Origin: Strongylocentrotus purpuratus | Lineage: Eukaryota > Echinodermata > Echinoidea > Camarodonta > Strongylocentrotidae | DNA: 64,000 nucleotides | NCBI RefSeq assembly: GCF_000002235.5 | Contig: NW_022145599.1 | Span: forward strand, 21,834,155-21,898,154 | Direction of reading: 5' to 3' | Shown here: in pieces, positions 23,800 to 35,566 of the stretch | Position numbering within the stretch: the first letter of the stretch is position 1 | Layout of the letters: every line of letters starts with the position of its first letter | Position numbers and translations under genes: made by a program | Notes under the pieces: model-generated | What the model saw: the letters and a program-made list of their open reading frames with translations, nothing else | What the model was told of the DNA's origin: nothing | Databases searched by the model: none

Positions 23800-24694
23800 T
23801 GACATCTTCGACTTCGATAATTTAGAACCTGGTGTCGAAAGAACTCGTAGAAAACAATGGCATACATGACGTAAAAGCTGCGTATCAACCAATCAGATTT
23901 CGCGAAGAAATGGGTTGATGTTTCATATATTGCTATGTAGTACCACCGTTTATCAATTTTCAACAAAATTGTTATTGGATGAATACAAGACGACTGATCA
24001 GAAAGTTGCTGATGAAATCACGTTTTTATCTATATTCCCTTGTCCGGCTTCTTGGCTCAGTGATTGTTGGTTTTGTGGATCATTTTCGTCTCAAGTATTA
24101 TCACCAAATCTAGACTTCTCCTTCACGATCGACTTTCTCGGATTACGTGACTCCTTTAATCAATGGTGAGCGTCATTTTGACATTAAGACCATCAATGCA
24201 TTTGATATGCACTAATTATCCGTATGTACTCCAGTGTATGGTTGTAATAACTTGTTCCACTTTTAGCTATATCGTTATATAACACAGCACAGATATCAAA
24301 TTGAATTGACTTTGTCTTCTGCAAAACATACGCACCGAATTTCATTTTAACGGTACCTCAAACACAAAATCTAACATTTTCTTGAACGTATACACAATAT
24401 CATAAAACTGATAAAAATGTTGACATCAAAACAAAATGTAACCGATAACACACTATTAAAAAATAATCATCAATAAATCACAATAAGCGTTCACTTGATA
24501 GCTTCATAGCCTGGGGGGGGGGGGGGGGGGGGAGTGGATGATTACAAGAATAAAAAGGAACGATGATGGTGATGATGATGTTGATGATAATGATGATGAG
24601 AATTATGAATGAGTACGTCTAACACATAAAAACGTATAGTATAAAAGAGTTATACAATAAAGTGATTGGTGTTTATAGAAACCTGGAAAGAACA

Positions 24695-25060
24695 TTTCAT
24701 TTCATTTTCTTTTCATTTCATTTCATTTTTATTTCATTTCATTTCATTTATTTTCATTTCATTTCATTTATTTTCATATTTCTCATGTGACATATACATC
24801 TCAAAACAAAGTACAAATTGTTTTGTGTGTGATAGAATAACAATCAATAATACATGATAAATAACATAAAGATAAGTGGTCGATATAGAGTACTGATTTA
24901 ACTGAGAGAAATATGATGGGACCTACATGAAAGCAAGCTTGTAAAGCTGTAAGCCCCAGTGAAATAATTTGTGGTTATGAATGGAAGACGGATATAAATT
25001 GTGACCAATCCAAATAAATCAAACAATAAAAAGGGGAGAAAACATGCGGTGATGCTGTTT
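24695..25060 (-). mobile_element. 5'-truncated LINE 3' end, shared by units A and C but absent from B
   Basis: Read on the minus strand it ends in a (TGAAA)n-type tail (plus strand shows TTTCATTTCATTTC repeats at 24695-24775). Unit B lacks it: there GAAAGAATATTTAA passes directly into TATTTAATCAGCCC (37115-37136), which marks the empty site. Unit C carries the same insert at about 60182-60505. No open reading frame of note. Confidence 0.7.
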
Positions 25061-26225
25061 ATATTTAATCAGCACCGGAAAAGATCAAACAATGTACCCT
25101 GACATAAATGCTTTCTTCGTACTGAATTTGAATGAATTTAAGGTTTTACATGTTTCAATTGAGTCTGGGAGTACATTCCATAGATCTGGACCATGAAGTC
25201 TTATTTTTCACCTTTTCACCTCTATGATAAAAACCGACAGCAAGCAAAATGTGTACTCTTTATTCATTATGGGATGAAAATGTAGACTAACATGTTCATT
25301 TGAGTGTATTGTATATGTGGTTAGTTCGTGTGACAAATTTCAAGTGTGACAATCAACAGTTTGTTCAAATGGTCGACGAAAGGGAGAAAGGGTCTATACC
25401 CCCCCCAAAAAAAAAGTGGACACTATTTATAATAAGATTTTTTTTAATGAGTCTCTGAGAGACGATTTAAACAAAATTGGGGCATCTGGTAATTCAATTG
25501 TTTATGACCGTTTCCATCCTGTATAGTCAAATCAAACTATAAGAAAAACAATTATCAAAGAAGACGAAAGACTTGATGCATGGCTGATCCGTCGTCAACG
25601 AAACGGAGTTAAGTCTTTTGTCAACTCTGTTTGTTGCTACGGTAGGCATCCAGTGAAAACGAACTCGTCTAATCAAATTATAGAATTGTACGCATTACTT
25701 AAAAAAAAAACAGAACTTTGTTATTCCTGGCTCATCTTTCCTGATTGAGGTGTCATATGGCGGATTCATCAAGAGGACACCCATGACTTTTTTAAGCTTT
25801 CCTACCAACTGCGTATTTCGAATTAAGGAAAGAAGGCTGCTTCTGAATCTTTGGGAAATAGTCCATCATTCGTAATACAGATATGATTTATCGTTTCCAA
25901 CTCTTTATAATAAAATAAATCGAGCCACGAAGGCGCTAGACTCTAAATTGCTGTTTAAGTTAGGTGAGAAGATAATTATGATACTTTAAAAAACTTTCTT
26001 GAACAATTCTTTAATTTGTCCTAGTTTGAAAATATGCGTTCACCATGTGCATTACATTTGCAATTGATGATTCATAAGTGAAAAAAAAAATCAGTCACAG
26101 GCAACTGTCCACAACGTTAAACGAAGTAATTTTCAAATATTGCATGGAAACATGTGGTTCACCTAAATACCATGACAATTTGACAGAAAGTAAATTGATA
26201 TCCTTTAAGCTCTGTGTAACTGGTA

Positions 26226-26255
26226 TTCGTTCTTTCCTTTGTAAATTCATTTCAG
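26226..26255 (+). promoter_or_regulatory. Candidate 3' splice site before GPCR copy A
   Basis: TTCGTTCTTTCCTTTGTAAA then TTCATTTCAG is a pyrimidine-rich tract ending in AG. It is conserved in copies B (ending 44296) and C (ending 63834), each time leaving exactly 29 nt before the ATG. This suggests an upstream non-coding exon and an intron in the 5' UTR. Confidence 0.5.
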
Positions 26256-26284
26256 AAAACCTTTTAGCTGATCACAGGTTAAAT

Positions 26285-27544
26285 ATGGCAGATGAAAGCA
26301 CCCTTCCTACGTCGGCATTTGATCCAACAAACGGCAGTCTTACAGGCGGTCATTATGATAATCAGTCTTTAGGCGTCGCCCAACGTGTTGCTCTCTTAAT
26401 CATCTCTCTTATGATATGCATCACAGGAATCATCGGAAACTCCATCGTGATCCTCGCCATTGTTCTCTCTCGCAAGCTCAGATCGACCCTCAACTGGTTT
26501 ATCCTGAACCTTGCATGTGCCGATCTGTTGACGTCGATCTGCATTCCCTTTCAACATGCATTTTCGCACAGTCCGAATGACTGGACCTATTACTTGTGGG
26601 TATTTTTCGCGTGGGCCTGTGTTGGCGTAAGCCTTACAACCCATGCTTTCCTTGGCTTCACCAGTTGGTATCGCGTCACGAGAAACCAAGAAAAATTCAA
26701 GAAACTTTACAAGGCTCGAAATTTATGCCTTATGATTGCTTTCACGTGGGTGTTTAACTTCTCTTCGGGGTGCGTAATTATTAGACTAGACGATGAAAAA
26801 GGTGTCTTTGCCGTAGCCTTTTGGGTCTTCGGGCATTTTGCAATTATTGTCACTGTGTACCTAAAACTATGGTGGTTCATTGCACACCTAGTAGAGAAGA
26901 CGAAGCCAACGAAGAAAGTCGACGAAAAGATACAAAATGCAATATGCATGGACACATTATGCCCCGATGAAAACCAAGTTACCCAACAAGGTGGTTTGGT
27001 CATTGAGAATACTGTTTTGAGGGCATCTCATTCGTCCGAGCATTTAGGAAGCCAGACCTGCGACAAATCAAAAGGTGAAAGACTCAAATCTGGTCAGCCG
27101 GAGAACCACATGCAGGATGCGAAGGCTTTGACGGTATCCCCATCTCTGGAAGAGATAAAAAGCACAGTTGGCGAATATGACAGAGGAGCGAAAGAAGTAC
27201 CAGTACGTGTCGATGGATTGGAAACCAAATTACCTCTCAAGAAACAGACACAACCTAAAATTGACAAGAAGCTTCTTGCTGTTACCAAGAATCTGTTGGT
27301 CATTCTCGTTGCTTTTGTCATCTGCTTCATTCCTTACGCTGTATTAACCATATGTTTATCGATATCTTCCAGCGAACATGACTGGCTTTTGGTCCTTCTA
27401 TTGTCGAATAGCTGTATTAATCCCATCATCTACGCGAGAAGGATTCGTGTTTTTAGGGAGGTGATGGTATGCATCATAAGATGTAGGCTAGGAAGCATTC
27501 CCATGCCCATCGACTTGGTACGGAAAATGAGAACCACTGGCTAA
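26285..27544 (+). CDS. Rhodopsin-type GPCR, echinoid expanded chemoreceptor-like family (copy A)
   Basis: Seven-pass plasma-membrane receptor of 419 residues encoded without introns, starting at MADESTLPTS. This ATG is shared by all three copies; the frame stays open upstream but without a better start. TM1 is about 34-59 with GN (Asn52). TM2 is 68-90 with LACAD (Asp80). TM3 is 101-127 and ends SWYRV, so Arg130 is kept but the acidic residue of DRY is not. TM4 has Trp155, TM5 is about 176-199, TM6 about 332-356 with FVICFIPY (Phe in place of the usual Trp before Pro), and TM7 has NSCINPIIYA (NPxxY). Intracellular loop 3 is very long (about 200-330) and charged. Two N-glycosylation sites lie at Asn16 and Asn26. 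The usual TM3 Cys for the extracellular disulphide is not at its expected place. Ligand unknown; single-exon tandem copies fit the expanded sensory GPCRs of sea urchins. Confidence 0.95.
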   Translation: MADESTLPTSAFDPTNGSLTGGHYDNQSLGVAQRVALLIISLMICITGIIGNSIVILAIVLSRKLRSTLNWFILNLACADLLTSICIPFQHAFSHSPNDWTYYLWVFFAWACVGVSLTTHAFLGFTSWYRVTRNQEKFKKLYKARNLCLMIAFTWVFNFSSGCVIIRLDDEKGVFAVAFWVFGHFAIIVTVYLKLWWFIAHLVEKTKPTKKVDEKIQNAICMDTLCPDENQVTQQGGLVIENTVLRASHSSEHLGSQTCDKSKGERLKSGQPENHMQDAKALTVSPSLEEIKSTVGEYDRGAKEVPVRVDGLETKLPLKKQTQPKIDKKLLAVTKNLLVILVAFVICFIPYAVLTICLSISSSEHDWLLVLLLSNSCINPIIYARRIRVFREVMVCIIRCRLGSIPMPIDLVRKMRTTG

Positions 27545-27826
27545 AAAAATAACTTGCAATCACCCAGTGAAACTTAAAGCAAGGACAAAAGCATAGTGGA
27601 GACAAGTTCCACACCAATTATCGGCAGCCAATTGAGACCAGGAACATTTAACCATAGAAATAATGTAAGGCGGATAAGTTTCCTAGAATTTCCTCGCGGA
27701 CAATTGAAAACTGGAAGCTTTAACCATGGATAAAAACATCCGGTGAACAAGTTCCCCCAATCACGAGTAACTATTCTAGATTTCGCCTGTCTTGAAGAAA
27801 TTGCACGGAATAATGCGATAAATTAC

Positions 27827-27832
27827 AATAAA
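27827..27832 (+). other. Candidate polyadenylation signal of GPCR copy A
   Basis: AATAAA within TTACAATAAAAGTCACT, 283 bp after the stop codon. The same signal and surroundings are kept in copy B (45858-45863), supporting use. Confidence 0.5.
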
Positions 27833-28290
27833 AGTCACTTAGTATTAACCGATTACTTGGAACATCTCATCAATCCCATGGAAAAAAACTTATAATTTTA
27901 ATTCTGTATAATAATATGTTGATAAATATGAGAGTTGTTTTTCTTAAAGTTTTCAGTTTTATTCTGCAAAAAAAAGAAAAAAAATTGTTCTAGTTTTTTT
28001 TTATGACTAATAATAATATGTAGTGCCGTAATATTTTCCTAATATGTAATTATGATATATTTTAGTCTTATACATTGTGAAATTATGAACAATGAATTAT
28101 GTTGCATTTATGTTCGTTTATCAAATGATGAAAAGCTTTGTTATAATCATGTTGCAGTTTGTATAAACTAGGATTATAGAAAATGCTTTGCTTGTATGTT
28201 ATGTAAGAAAAGGAATTGGAGTTTTTAGAAATAAATTCAATGAATACAAAAAAAAAATCCTTCAGTGTGTACCAAATTATGTCAATTGGA

Positions 28291-28480
28291 GGTGCCGTGG
28301 TTTGGTGATTCATTCACTAGACTCTCAGTCCCAAGGTTCAGGGTTCGAATCTCAACGCTACATATGACACTCTCCATCCGGGTGTAAAAGGGTACCTGGC
28401 AATTGCTGAGAGTAATAATAGCTTTAGGGAAAGAGCGGTATTAATACTGATCAGTATTCATCATTCCTTAAGATCCTTTG
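28291..28480 (+). mobile_element. tRNA-derived SINE
   Basis: GGTGCCGTGGTTTGGTGATT starts a tRNA-like head, with a B box GGGTTCGAATC at 28341-28351. It is followed by the module CTCCATCCGGGTGTAAAAGG then GTACCTGG shared with the SINEs at 5471 and 51590. It lies at the right edge of unit A. Confidence 0.7.
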
Positions 28481-29387
28481 ATATATTATATCCAGTGGAG
28501 AATCCAGCATTATACATGTAAGCTGGAGCCAGTGTTTACCCTCTAAAAGATAAAATACATTGTAAAATACCTTTTTATTACACGGGTTGCCCGGTTAGAT
28601 TTCAGAAAGAAAACAAAGTTCAATTTGGGCGACCACACTTCCTATGGTTAGGGTTGCCTAAGACACATTAGGCTGCCATTGGCAGTGAAGGTACAATAAT
28701 TATTAATCAATGTTCTGAATATGCCAATAATTCATGTGTGTATGTACAATTGGTATTTGTATGATATCTTAATCTTAGAATTAGATATTCTAAGTGTTTT
28801 TGTATATATATAATTAAATATGTACACGTCAATCATGTCAATGAACACAAATGATTGTATGTATAAATGTATATTTTATTTATTCACGGTTTAAAACAAA
28901 TTACAATAATTGTGCCCGTTTTTAGCAATAACTGTTTTTCAGCGAGGCCGCGATTACATAAAATTTGAACAATAGAATATAGGACAATGAAAATACAATT
29001 TACAAACAAATATTATTAATTACCAATAATTTATATGTGTATTTACAATTTGAATGTGTATGCTATCTTAAATGTATTAGGTATCTTAGAGATAGATATA
29101 AATGTTTGTGTATAGATATAAGTAAATATGTACGCGTCAATAATGTCAATGGACACAAATTATTGTAATCGTGTACTGTATAATATGGTATTTCGCACAA
29201 CTTTTATCTCATATTGTCGAATACCAAAAAAAAAAAAACAGATGATAAAACATATCATACTACATAAGTATACTAAGTTTAGTGAATAATTTGCGGGATG
29301 AGATTTTGATGAGAAGTGGAAACACCACTGCAGATAGATAATTGTGTATTTGTGTATATATTATAGTATTATGGTTGGTTGTCGGTG
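28481..29387. other. Spacer between units A and B, AT-rich
   Basis: Nothing firmly recognised. 28870-28990 resembles a retroposon 3' end on the minus strand (TTTATTTATTCACGGTTTAA). Two related half-copies of a TATGTACAATTTG.. ATGTCAATG block occur at about 28690-28860 and 29010-29170, so there is an old internal tandem duplication. Confidence 0.35.
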
Positions 29388-29580
29388 TTTTACTTGACTA
29401 CTAAGAAAGCATGGGCATGCTTGTACGTAAGCTCCCAGTGACCGATGCTGCGGCTGTAAGTCCTTTAAGAGGGCCTTGGTAATGATTTCTGCCCTACCAA
29501 AAGGCACTGGGACACAGACTTGGTATCGAACCCGGAACCTTCTGGTTACGAGACCTCTGGTAACCACTGAGCCATATTAT
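29388..29580 (-). mobile_element. tRNA-derived SINE, minus strand
   Basis: Minus strand begins GGCTCAGTGGTTACCAGAGG (A-box-like) and has B box GGGTTCGATACC. The body contains AGTGCC..., TTTCTTAGTAGTCAAGTAAA at the end, as in the plus-strand SINE at 29846. Too degraded and too long to be a tRNA gene. Confidence 0.7.
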
Positions 29581-29845
29581 CATAGTGTTTTATAAATATG
29601 CGTTTTGTGCACTCTCTGATTGGAATTGTAATTACTGAAGATGCAACACATTATACGAAAGAAGATTGATGATGATGATGATGATGATTATTATTATTTT
29701 GTTCACTGACTCCGAAGAGTGCCAGGCGAAGAACTTTAGTATTTCTGTATTTTTGCTGTTCAAATTATAGAATAAAAGCATTAGAGAATACGAGGAAAAA
29801 AAGTCAGCTTGAGGTAGAAAAGAAAGGAAAATAAAATATTTGAGG

Positions 29846-30050
29846 AGGTTCAATGGCTCAATGGCAGAGCAGTGGTAGCGTAACCGAGAGGTCTCTGGTT
29901 CGAAATCAAGTCGATGCGCTAGTGCCCTGGGTAAGGCATTAATACTCTAACCAAGTCCCTCGGAGGTGACTTAAAGCTTTCGGTCCCCTATTTTCTTACT
30001 TAGAAGCCTACATTGCTTTCTTAGCAGTCAGGTAAGACAAACAAATAAAC
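29846..30050 (+). mobile_element. tRNA-derived SINE, same family as 29388-29580
   Basis: Head GGCTCAATGGCAGAGCAGTG, B box GGTTCGAAATC at 29898-29908, body AGTGCCCTGGGTAAGGCATT and end TTTCTTAGCAGTCAGGTAAG. A short piece of the same body (CGGTCCCCTATTTGCTTACT) recurs at 30961-30998. Confidence 0.7.
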
Positions 30051-30479
30051 TAAATATTTGGAAGGGTTAAACTTTAGGGAATCAAATTATGTAAAGAGTA
30101 ATAGCCTGGTTATGATTACATATGTTCTACGTATGAAATGACAAATGTAAGCAAAATGTACTTGTAGCAGACATCTAATAGAAGAAAAAAAATGAAGTGA
30201 ATGAAATATTTAGAATTTACACACGAGCTTAAATGTAAGATTATACTTATTAAATTCTTAGTAGTTTCTTGGTAGTATCTTTGTAATCTCTGTAGTAGTC
30301 TCCTTTTGTTCATTCTTTTTTCACTCCGCATACAAAAAAAATTAGGGGTATGAAAAGACTTGTACACTAATTTTGTAAATACTTTTTTGTACCAAAGATT
30401 CTCGACATAGCAACGTCTCGTGCATGCAAAATGAATACCATCCATAAAGATGCCATTTTGCATAGCTGGCTAATCAAAA

Positions 30480-30792
30480 ATTTGGTACCCAAGGATTCGG
30501 GGGGGGGGGGGGGGAGAAACATGCATTCATTGAAATACATTATTAAACGGGTCTAAAGATAAAAGTACAATAAGGAAAGACCTCGCAAAGTAAGAAGTTT
30601 GTGTTGGGGATACCTGAACAATGTGCATATTAAACACATGTACATAATGGGGGCGATAACGAAATGTTGGAATAAAGAAGAGAAGAGAGGGATAAGGAAG
30701 AGCAAGAAAAAGAATACAGAAGTGGTGGAGAGAGAGAGAGAGAGATGGAGAGGTGGAAAGGGAGGGAGAGAAAGCGAGAGAGGAAGAGAGAA

Positions 30793-30831
<39 letters not shown>

Positions 30832-30850
30832 GAGATAGAGTGAGAGGGAT
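30480..30850. repeat. Poly-G run and (GA)n microsatellite
   Basis: G homopolymer at about 30498-30515 and a GA-rich tract at 30725-30845. Overlapping reading frames are low-complexity artefacts. Confidence 0.85.
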
Positions 30851-30999
30851 GATGGTAGTGGAGAAATGGACCAATTTACTACCATATTCGAATTCCATGC
30901 ATACTGTTTAAAGAAAGGTTGTTCTTGACACCCTGATAAATTTCCACCAACTTAAAGCCGTCGGTCCCCTATTTGCTTACTTAGAAGCCTACAATGCGA

Positions 31000-31258
31000 G
31001 GCGACTCCCCCGCCCCACCCCCTTATATGATATTTTTGCCGGGGGCTCCTACCCTAACTTCGTTCAGTAGGTCCTAAGGAAGCCCTGTACCAAAAATGGC
31101 ATTTGTACAACAACAAATCAATGTTATACAATTATTTGGGGGCTCCAAAATGACGCCCCCGCCCCCACACCCTTAAATGGAATTTTTTCCGGGGGCTCCT
31201 AGCCTAATAATAGTTTATTAGGTCCTAAGAAAGCCCCCTACCAAAAATGGTGTAAGTA
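31000..31258 (+). repeat. Two-copy direct repeat of about 140 bp
   Basis: GACTCCCCCGCC...TTGCCGGGGGCTCCTA...AGGTCCTAAGGAAGCC...CCAAAAATGG occurs twice in a row (31003-31105 and 31150-31255) with moderate divergence. No coding capacity seen. Confidence 0.6.
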
Positions 31259-31297
31259 ACGATAATCGATAAATTTGACGCTAAGCCACCTGACTAT

Positions 31298-31986
31298 GAG
31301 CGGTCCCCTTCTGTTTTTCATCCCCTCCCATGTATATCCAACCGTCACTCCATGATGCTTCTGATTTAATTTGTTGCAGCGCCACCTCGTGTTTCCATTC
31401 AATTAATGGTTTTGTTGCAAGTTGCAATTTCTTTTTCTCACTCTCTTCCTACTCTCCTCCTTTCGTTCTCGAGGTATTTTAGTTAATTCGTTGGAACAAG
31501 GCTGGACTAGCATTTTGTGCTAACTTTTAGTTCACATTAACAACTTCACCTAATACACATATGTATGTGTATAACTTGTACATTCAATAGTATGCAGATC
31601 TATGTCTTTTGTAGCTTGTAGTTGAAGTGTTCTAATTTGTGTAACCTTTAATCATAATTATGTTATTTTCGAAGTAAAGCCCATTTTTTAAAACAATTTT
31701 AGGGATATTTCTGTTTAAAAAAGGACCCATGTTTAGTTTTTTGGCGTGAAAAAGTGACCATTAGAGTAACACCCCGCATGCCTCAATATGTGAGTACCTA
31801 CCCCCCCCCCCCTCCAGGGGGTGAGGGGGGGGGGGGGTAATGTATTCTTGTCATACATAAAGCCAAAAAGATCCTTGAAAAAAAAACTTGTTTTGGGGTA
31901 AAAAGGACAATATCTCTTTGGAGATGATTCCTCTGGTTTACACAAAGGGTTCCTTACCTTCGAGGGCCCTTTAGTTCCATACCTGC
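31298..31986. repeat. Left edge of duplicated unit B (copy of 19225-19926)
   Basis: Same ordered blocks as 19225-19926, including GAGCGGTCCCC, TTGTTGCAGCGCCA and the closing CGAGGGCCC. The middle differs, with C and G runs at 31801-31838. Confidence 0.6.
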
Positions 31987-32388
31987 AACATAACCAAAGG
32001 CAACCTTGACACCAACAGCTTCAAAGTCTATAGCGGTGACTACTCACTGATAACAATTTAATCAAGAACAAATTATTACAAAAGTAGAATAAACAGAGTG
32101 ATGTGCAACGGGGGGGGGGGGGGGGTAATTTTCTATAAATCGTGAGAGTTAAATTTTACTTTGATTTACATGAGTAAAAACCTGTTAAAGATTTACACAA
32201 ACAAAATTTAATCTTGCTCATCTGTTTTTTCCTACGTGTAAAATACACCAACACAAAACAAACAAACACATAATTATAACAACTGAAATTCTTCCAGTAT
32301 CCATGGTCCTTTTGATAGGAGTAATGAAGCAAGGTCTTATCAAACTATGGCAAATGACAACAAAAACACATGCTAGGGCCCCGTTGCA

Positions 32389-32955
32389 ATAAAGGGATAG
32401 TTGAGTTCTTGTTTCAGACAGCAAATGCCCTCAAAGTTCATGATTATTGCTCTTATACTTATTTATGACATTTCTAGTGCCCGTTTAGATCCTAAAATTG
32501 CTATGAAGGTAATGTTAGACCCCTAAATGTGTGAAATTTAGCCAATACAATTATACCAATTCAGCTCTACTTTTAAATGACTTAATGAATTAATTGATAA
32601 TAAAAATACACGGGCCTACTGGTTGTGCGTATTATAACCATCACGTAAAAGCCAACAAAAAGTCAACATCGGCATTGGCTAGAATAAAACGTATAAGGCC
32701 CTATTTTGTATTTTCAACGGCTGGTTTAAATTATCTAATATTTGTTGTGGATATATATTATTTTTGAAATATATTATATTTGAAATGGTTCATATTTATG
32801 GATATTTCAGCCGTCTTTGAACCGATATTGATCAAACAAAGATGATTTGGTAATTTAAAATGGATGTTCTTTCAAATTTGACACTCAGTTTTTCATTATC
32901 TCACAAAAATTATTTGTGTAGCGCCCTCTGCAACAGAACTCAACTATCCCTTTAA
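32389..32955. mobile_element. TTAA-type MITE, third family
   Basis: Left end AAAGGGATAGTTGAGTTCTT and right end AGAACTCAACTATCCCTTTAA (last 20 bases) form inverted repeats. TTAA is intact on the right and mutated to ATAA on the left. The GTTGAGTTCT core is also used by the family at 6046-6425, suggesting related transposase recognition. Confidence 0.6.
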
Positions 32956-34330
32956 GCTTATCATTGATGCTTTAATACTTTGCCGTCACTTTTCACCAAT
33001 GGAGTCACACACACTTGGTTTAAAATCTGGTTTAACAAAGGTAGTTAGCCTAAGGTCTACTTTTTACTTTTGTTTAATATGATTTAACGCGTTCTTGATA
33101 CGTAAATAAAAGGCGTCTAAACGTTATAACGCCCTCAGGATCTTTTGCGAATGTCTTGAGAACGTTATGTGTTGATTGGATGCTGTTAATTATTCCGGTT
33201 TACTCTCAGGAGTACATTACGAAAAGCTTTTTATCGTGTCTTTATTCAATGCTATTTCTCGATTCCGTAGTCCCATTCATTTCATGATATATCCTCCTTC
33301 CGGTAAGGCGGCGAACTGGATGCCAGCATGGAATAACTGATATTTTAAAGATTGATAACACATGGAGGGACGAACTTCGAGAGTAACGCAATGAAAATCA
33401 AAATTTGACAATTCAAACCTCATATTTCTCTGTATATGGAAACATTTGCTTGGATTTGTCTCTTAAAGGAAGTTGACCACAAAACACAGTGTTGAGTGCA
33501 TGAGTCACGGGCCACCTGCCTTATCGGGCAGGTATAGTTCCATTATGTGAATGGGTAAATTCCGACAAAAATATACAACCAATCAAAACAAGTTCAATAC
33601 CAGAAGAAAGCTAACGACTAGTTTATTCATTAGACGCCCAACTCAAAGCCTGACCACCATGGAATGAGTGAGGGCTTGCGAGAGCGGCCGAAGTGCGAAC
33701 TCGCTATTTTGCTCTTGTACAGCGCAAAAAGAAATGACATTGTGCTGGATTACTATGTTTTTCCAACAAAAGTACAGATAAAGTGCATATTATTTGCTTA
33801 TGTTATACTTTTTAAAAGGTTACCCAAGTGACTCCCTAGCATCCCAATGCTGGCAAGAAACGCACTTTTGTGAAAACTTCACTTTTTCATGCAACAATAA
33901 TTGTTCTATGCACGCAAGTCAGATTGAGCGAATGATACAACGTTTCCGTATGATAATGAAAGGAGAACAAATCCAAGAATAAATGAAAGTATGAACGAAA
34001 GAACAAATATAATAGAAGTTAAAGAATAAATGAGAATTACCAAACAAATCAATGAACTCATGAGTATTCTTACTTTATGAGTAATAATCTAAATTAGCTT
34101 ATTTCCTACACGCGTGAAATACTCTTTACCTAGCTTGTTTCATGAATATTTTATTTGTTATGTTAATATATCTATTAGTTAAGAATGGCCTAAATCTACC
34201 ACACTTGCCAAGCCTGTGTTTTGTTGTTCATATCAGTTTACCCCCCCCTTTAAGAATAAAATCTCCTGGATACGCTAGCCATTAACCAATAATTAGGGTC
34301 TACACTCTTAAAACTGCTGTGTCTGAATAT
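32956..34330. other. Spacer within unit B, nothing recognised
   Basis: AT-rich with a small CpG-containing patch near 33650-33720. No repeat family or gene could be supported. Confidence 0.3.
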
Positions 34331-35566
34331 GCTTGAAATCTTTTAATTAGTCTAGATTATATGGAAACCATCATTGGAAACTCAATGCATCGTATATGTG
34401 GAGCTTTTTATGGTAGGAATTGAAATAGTACCCGAATTTATGAATTAAAGAAGAATCCAAAATATATATTTATATTAAATCTAAGAAATTAGTGATATCA
34501 TATTATTGTATAAAATAAAGTTGATTTTCAGTTCTGAAAATCCCACAGAATCTGAGTCAAGCAAGTTACTTAAAATAGGTTCGGAAAACCATTTTTTTTA
34601 AAGACGGTATGTCATTTTCATGGTTTTAGGCGAATGGTAAATTTTTAATTATGATAAATCAAATTTGCTTTTTATTCCAACCAATTCAACCAAGTAATGT
34701 GCACGTGCTACAAATAAATGCAAATACATTTGCCCATGAAGTTGGAATAAGTCTTTCTAACCTCTTTTCATTAAATGATTGTAATAATAAGGTTTTATCA
34801 CAATAAAATGAAGTTCAAATCTTCCCAGAACTTTATTGATCAATCTCTCTTGCTCTTTCGAGTGCTAATTCAAGTTCTAGGAAGATTAGATTTTGATCTT
34901 TCAAGAATAGACATTACAATCACTTCATGGAAAGAGGCTAAACATTGTAAAAAACTTCATGGGCAATAGTGAAATTAAAAAAAAAAGTTTCACGAAAAAA
35001 CTTTCGGTTCAATTATTTCAAACTTGTTTTTACAAGACTCACAAATTTATATGAATTATATTGACTTAACCCCTGATTGTAAATGCCTTTTTAAGTTTCA
35101 ATTCATTAAAGATGAAAGTTTCATTCTGATCACGCGACTATATTTTGGACATTTTTGTTGTTGTAGAGAAGTTGGATATGTAGTACAATCGATGTGTATC
35201 GTAAGGGTTTTAAATCCAAAAATTGATAAGAAGTCGATCAATCTTGAATGGAAGTCATGTGCACTGCGCAAAAAAAATTGGGTATAAAGAGGCTACTCAT
35301 GCATGTGGCATGAACTTTTGGTCCAAGTTTTTTAGCGCTATTTCTTGTCGTATTTCGAAATATGGCTTTTTAGCCATAAATATAAACATAAATATTGCAC
35401 CCCTTAGCCAGGAAAATTGTCAATCAATTGATTGCAGTAGTTTTCACTTTCGATTTGTTAACAAAGAAATAATCACACAATTATTGTCATATGACAACAC
35501 TCCACAATGCTATACAAGGCTAAAACATCAATCAATTGATGCAGTAGTCTTTTTAGTTTCGATTTC

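Larger units (their letters stand above)
19225..28300 (+). repeat. Segmental duplication unit A, carrying GPCR copy A
   Basis: Blocks in this interval recur in the same order in units B (about 31.3-46.4 kb) and C (about 46.7-64 kb). Examples: TTCAACCAAGTAATGTGCAT (21315), the AACAATGGCATACATGACGT region (23854), GTTGATGTTTCATATATTGC (23912), CACCTCTATGATAAAAACCG (25217), the GPCR gene, and its 3' flank to about 28250. Parts private to single units are mostly transposons. Stretches 20851-21605 and 23800-24694 hold only this shared, apparently non-coding sequence. Confidence 0.8.

Noticed and set aside
26078-26284. Upstream in-frame extension of the GPCR (69 residues before MADES)
   Set aside because: It has no good ATG, crosses a conserved candidate splice acceptor, and copy C has stops and indels there.
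26362-27330. Minus-strand frames overlapping GPCR copy A (and likewise copy B)
   Set aside because: Shadows of the receptor coding strand; no independent evidence.
28291-30050. tRNA genes at 28291, 29388 and 29846
   Set aside because: B boxes are present but the cloverleaf cannot be completed and each continues into a SINE body.
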